A stretch of DNA of 14,692 bases. Source: Paracoccaceae bacterium. Its GTDB lineage: Bacteria; Pseudomonadota; Alphaproteobacteria; Rhodobacterales; Rhodobacteraceae. Below, one piece after another: positions 13,400 through 14,692 of this stretch (position 1 is its first letter; each line of letters starts with the position of its first letter). The DNA is taken from positions 1 to 14,692 of the forward strand of contig PXES01000282.1 in the NCBI GenBank assembly GCA_003564655.1, read 5' to 3'. The notes beneath the pieces were generated by a model, which did not search any database, was not told the DNA's origin, and worked only from the letters and a program-made list of their open reading frames with translations. The translations under genes were made by a program, and so were the position numbers.

Positions 13400-14692
13400 T
13401 CAGAAACTGCCGAACACCGTGCCCATCGCGATCAGCGCTGCCAGCGCGATCAGCGGGATGATGACCGCGACCACGGCAATGTCGCGATACGCCTCGCGGT
13501 GGGTCAGCCCGCAGATGGTCAGCAGCGTGATGACCGCGCCGTTATGGGGCAGCGCGTCCAGCCCGCCGGTCGCGACGGCGGTGACACGGTGCAGCAGATC
13601 GGGTGCGATGCCCGCGGCCTGCCCCATTTCCAGATAGGTCTCGCCCAGCGTCGAGAGCGCGATCGACATGCCCCCCGAGGCCGACCCCGTCATTCCGGCC
13701 AGAAGGCTCGTACCGATGGCGAGCGAGATCAATGGGTTGTCGCCCACCTCCACCACCCAGTCGCGGATCAGCGCGAAACCCGCAAGCGAGGCGATCACCG
13801 CTCCGAACCCCACGAGGCTTGCCGTGTTGAAGATCGGCATCAGCGATTCCTTCGCCCCCGCATCGAGGGCGGTTGCCAGACCGTCGCGCAGCCGTGACCA
13901 GTTCAGCGCCACCAATGTCAGCGAGGCAAGGGTGAGGGCGGCAATGATGGACCAGATCCCGCGCAGCGCGTCGATATCGGTCGCGCCATAGAGGTTTTCG
14001 GCCAGATAGCCGGTGTCCATGAGCGGGATGATGACAAAGGTGAAGCCGAGGTTCAGCGCGAGCACCAGCACCAGCGGCGTGGCGGCCACCCACAGGCCGG
14101 GCCTGTCACCGGGCGGCGGGGCGGCACTCGCATCCTCGTCAGCGCCATATCCCGGCCCCAGGGCCTTCGCGCGCCGCTCCAGCCACAGCCAGCCAAGGCC
14201 CAGCATGATCAGCGCGCTTAGCACCCCCAGCCCCGGCGCGGCGAAGGGGGTGGTGCCGAAATAGGGCATCGGAATCGCATTCTGGATCGCGGGCGTGCCG
14301 GGCAGCGCCGTCATGGTAAAGGTGAAGGCCCCCAGCGCGATGGTCGCCGGGATCAGCACCTTGGGCAGTTCCGCCTCGCGAAACAGCGCCGAGGCGATGG
14401 GCCAGACCGCAAAGGCCACCACGAACAGCGACACGCCGCCATAGGTCAGCAGCGCGCAGCACAGGATAACCGCCAGCATGGCCCGCTGTGCCCCAAGCCC
14501 GCCGATGATGCCATCCGCCAGAACCCGCGCCGCGCCCGAGACCTCCATCAGCTTGCCGAACACTGCGCCCAGCAGGAAAAGCGGGAAATACTGGATGATG
14601 AAATCCCCCGTCGCTGTCATGAAAACCTGCGTGTAGCTTGCCAGCACTGGCCCGCCCTCGGCCCCCAGCACGGCCAGCAAGGCCATGACGGG
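13400..14692 (-). CDS. GntP-family permease (5' end outside window)
   Basis: Inner-membrane carboxylate/proton symporter of the gluconate permease family. The frame stays open to the right edge, with Pro-Val codons before the first visible Met (14686), and family members usually have about 40 residues before the GPVLASYTQVFM segment. I therefore treat it as truncated at the N-terminus. About 430 residues are visible, with roughly ten hydrophobic segments and a cytoplasmic-type loop (ERRAKALGPGYGADEDAS). Family hallmarks are FPLFLLGAVFGKLME, TYGGVSLFVVAFAVWPIA, TMTALPGTPAIQNAIP and, near the end, GGLDALPHNGAVITLL. The substrate could be gluconate, 3-hydroxybutyrate or another small hydroxy acid; nothing here decides it. 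It is convergent with the SDR gene. Confidence 0.88.
   Translation of the reverse strand, partial: PVMALLAVLGAEGGPVLASYTQVFMTATGDFIIQYFPLFLLGAVFGKLMEVSGAARVLADGIIGGLGAQRAMLAVILCCALLTYGGVSLFVVAFAVWPIASALFREAELPKVLIPATIALGAFTFTMTALPGTPAIQNAIPMPYFGTTPFAAPGLGVLSALIMLGLGWLWLERRAKALGPGYGADEDASAAPPPGDRPGLWVAATPLVLVLALNLGFTFVIIPLMDTGYLAENLYGATDIDALRGIWSIIAALTLASLTLVALNWSRLRDGLATALDAGAKESLMPIFNTASLVGFGAVIASLAGFALIRDWVVEVGDNPLISLAIGTSLLAGMTGSASGGMSIALSTLGETYLEMGQAAGIAPDLLHRVTAVATGGLDALPHNGAVITLLTICGLTHREAYRDIAVVAVIIPLIALAALIAMGTVFGSF

Overview
The window looks like chromosomal DNA of an alphaproteobacterium of the Rhodobacterales / Rhodobacteraceae type. This rests on three things: high GC (about two thirds by eye, with GC-rich third codon positions), protein sequences of that flavour (a PhoU/PhoB pair, a DinB with an N-terminal zinc ribbon, a FYDLN acidic-tail protein, and a SPOR-tailed D,D-carboxypeptidase), and tightly packed short operons. 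No insertion sequence, prophage, integrase or CRISPR array is visible. This is core-genome sequence, and the unusual points are in details rather than in a foreign island.

Left part (1-4444, plus strand): the phosphate module pstA (5' end outside the window), pstB, phoR, phoU, phoB. PstA and PstB belong to the high-affinity phosphate ABC importer. PhoR and PhoB are the sensor kinase and response regulator, and PhoU couples transporter state to the kinase. A good Pho-box candidate lies in the phoR-phoU gap, which suggests PhoB may drive its own gene and phoU from an internal promoter. The operon ends at a strong two-way terminator shared with a convergent tRNA-Ala(GGC) gene.

Middle part (4466-10166): on the minus strand are tRNA-Ala and a small FYDLN acidic-tail protein. 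Divergent from the latter, on the plus strand, is a YgjP-type (M48/DUF45) metallopeptidase. It ends 3 bp from the end of a minus-strand run that reads, in transcription order, dacA-like D,D-carboxypeptidase, dinB (DNA polymerase IV), an ABM-fold small protein, and thpR (2',3'-cyclic phosphodiesterase). A perfect 20-bp GC-rich inverted repeat touches the dinB stop codon. The dinB start has a -10-like box placed for a leaderless mRNA.

Right part (10167-14692): an AT-rich 178-bp gap carrying a dyad; a minus-strand HAD hydrolase; and, divergent from it, a plus-strand operon clpS - rsmC-like methyltransferase - SDR. ClpS is the N-degron adaptor of ClpAP. The methyltransferase has Thr where the catalytic-pocket Asn of the NPPF motif is expected. 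The SDR lacks the catalytic Lys of YxxxK. These two genes overlap by ATGA. The operon runs tail to tail, 7 bp apart, into a GntP-family permease whose N-terminus lies beyond the window.

I do not see a clearly new multi-gene system. The best leads are the internal Pho box, the two degenerate enzyme active sites in one operon, the AT-rich dyad upstream of dacA, and the long hairpin after dinB.
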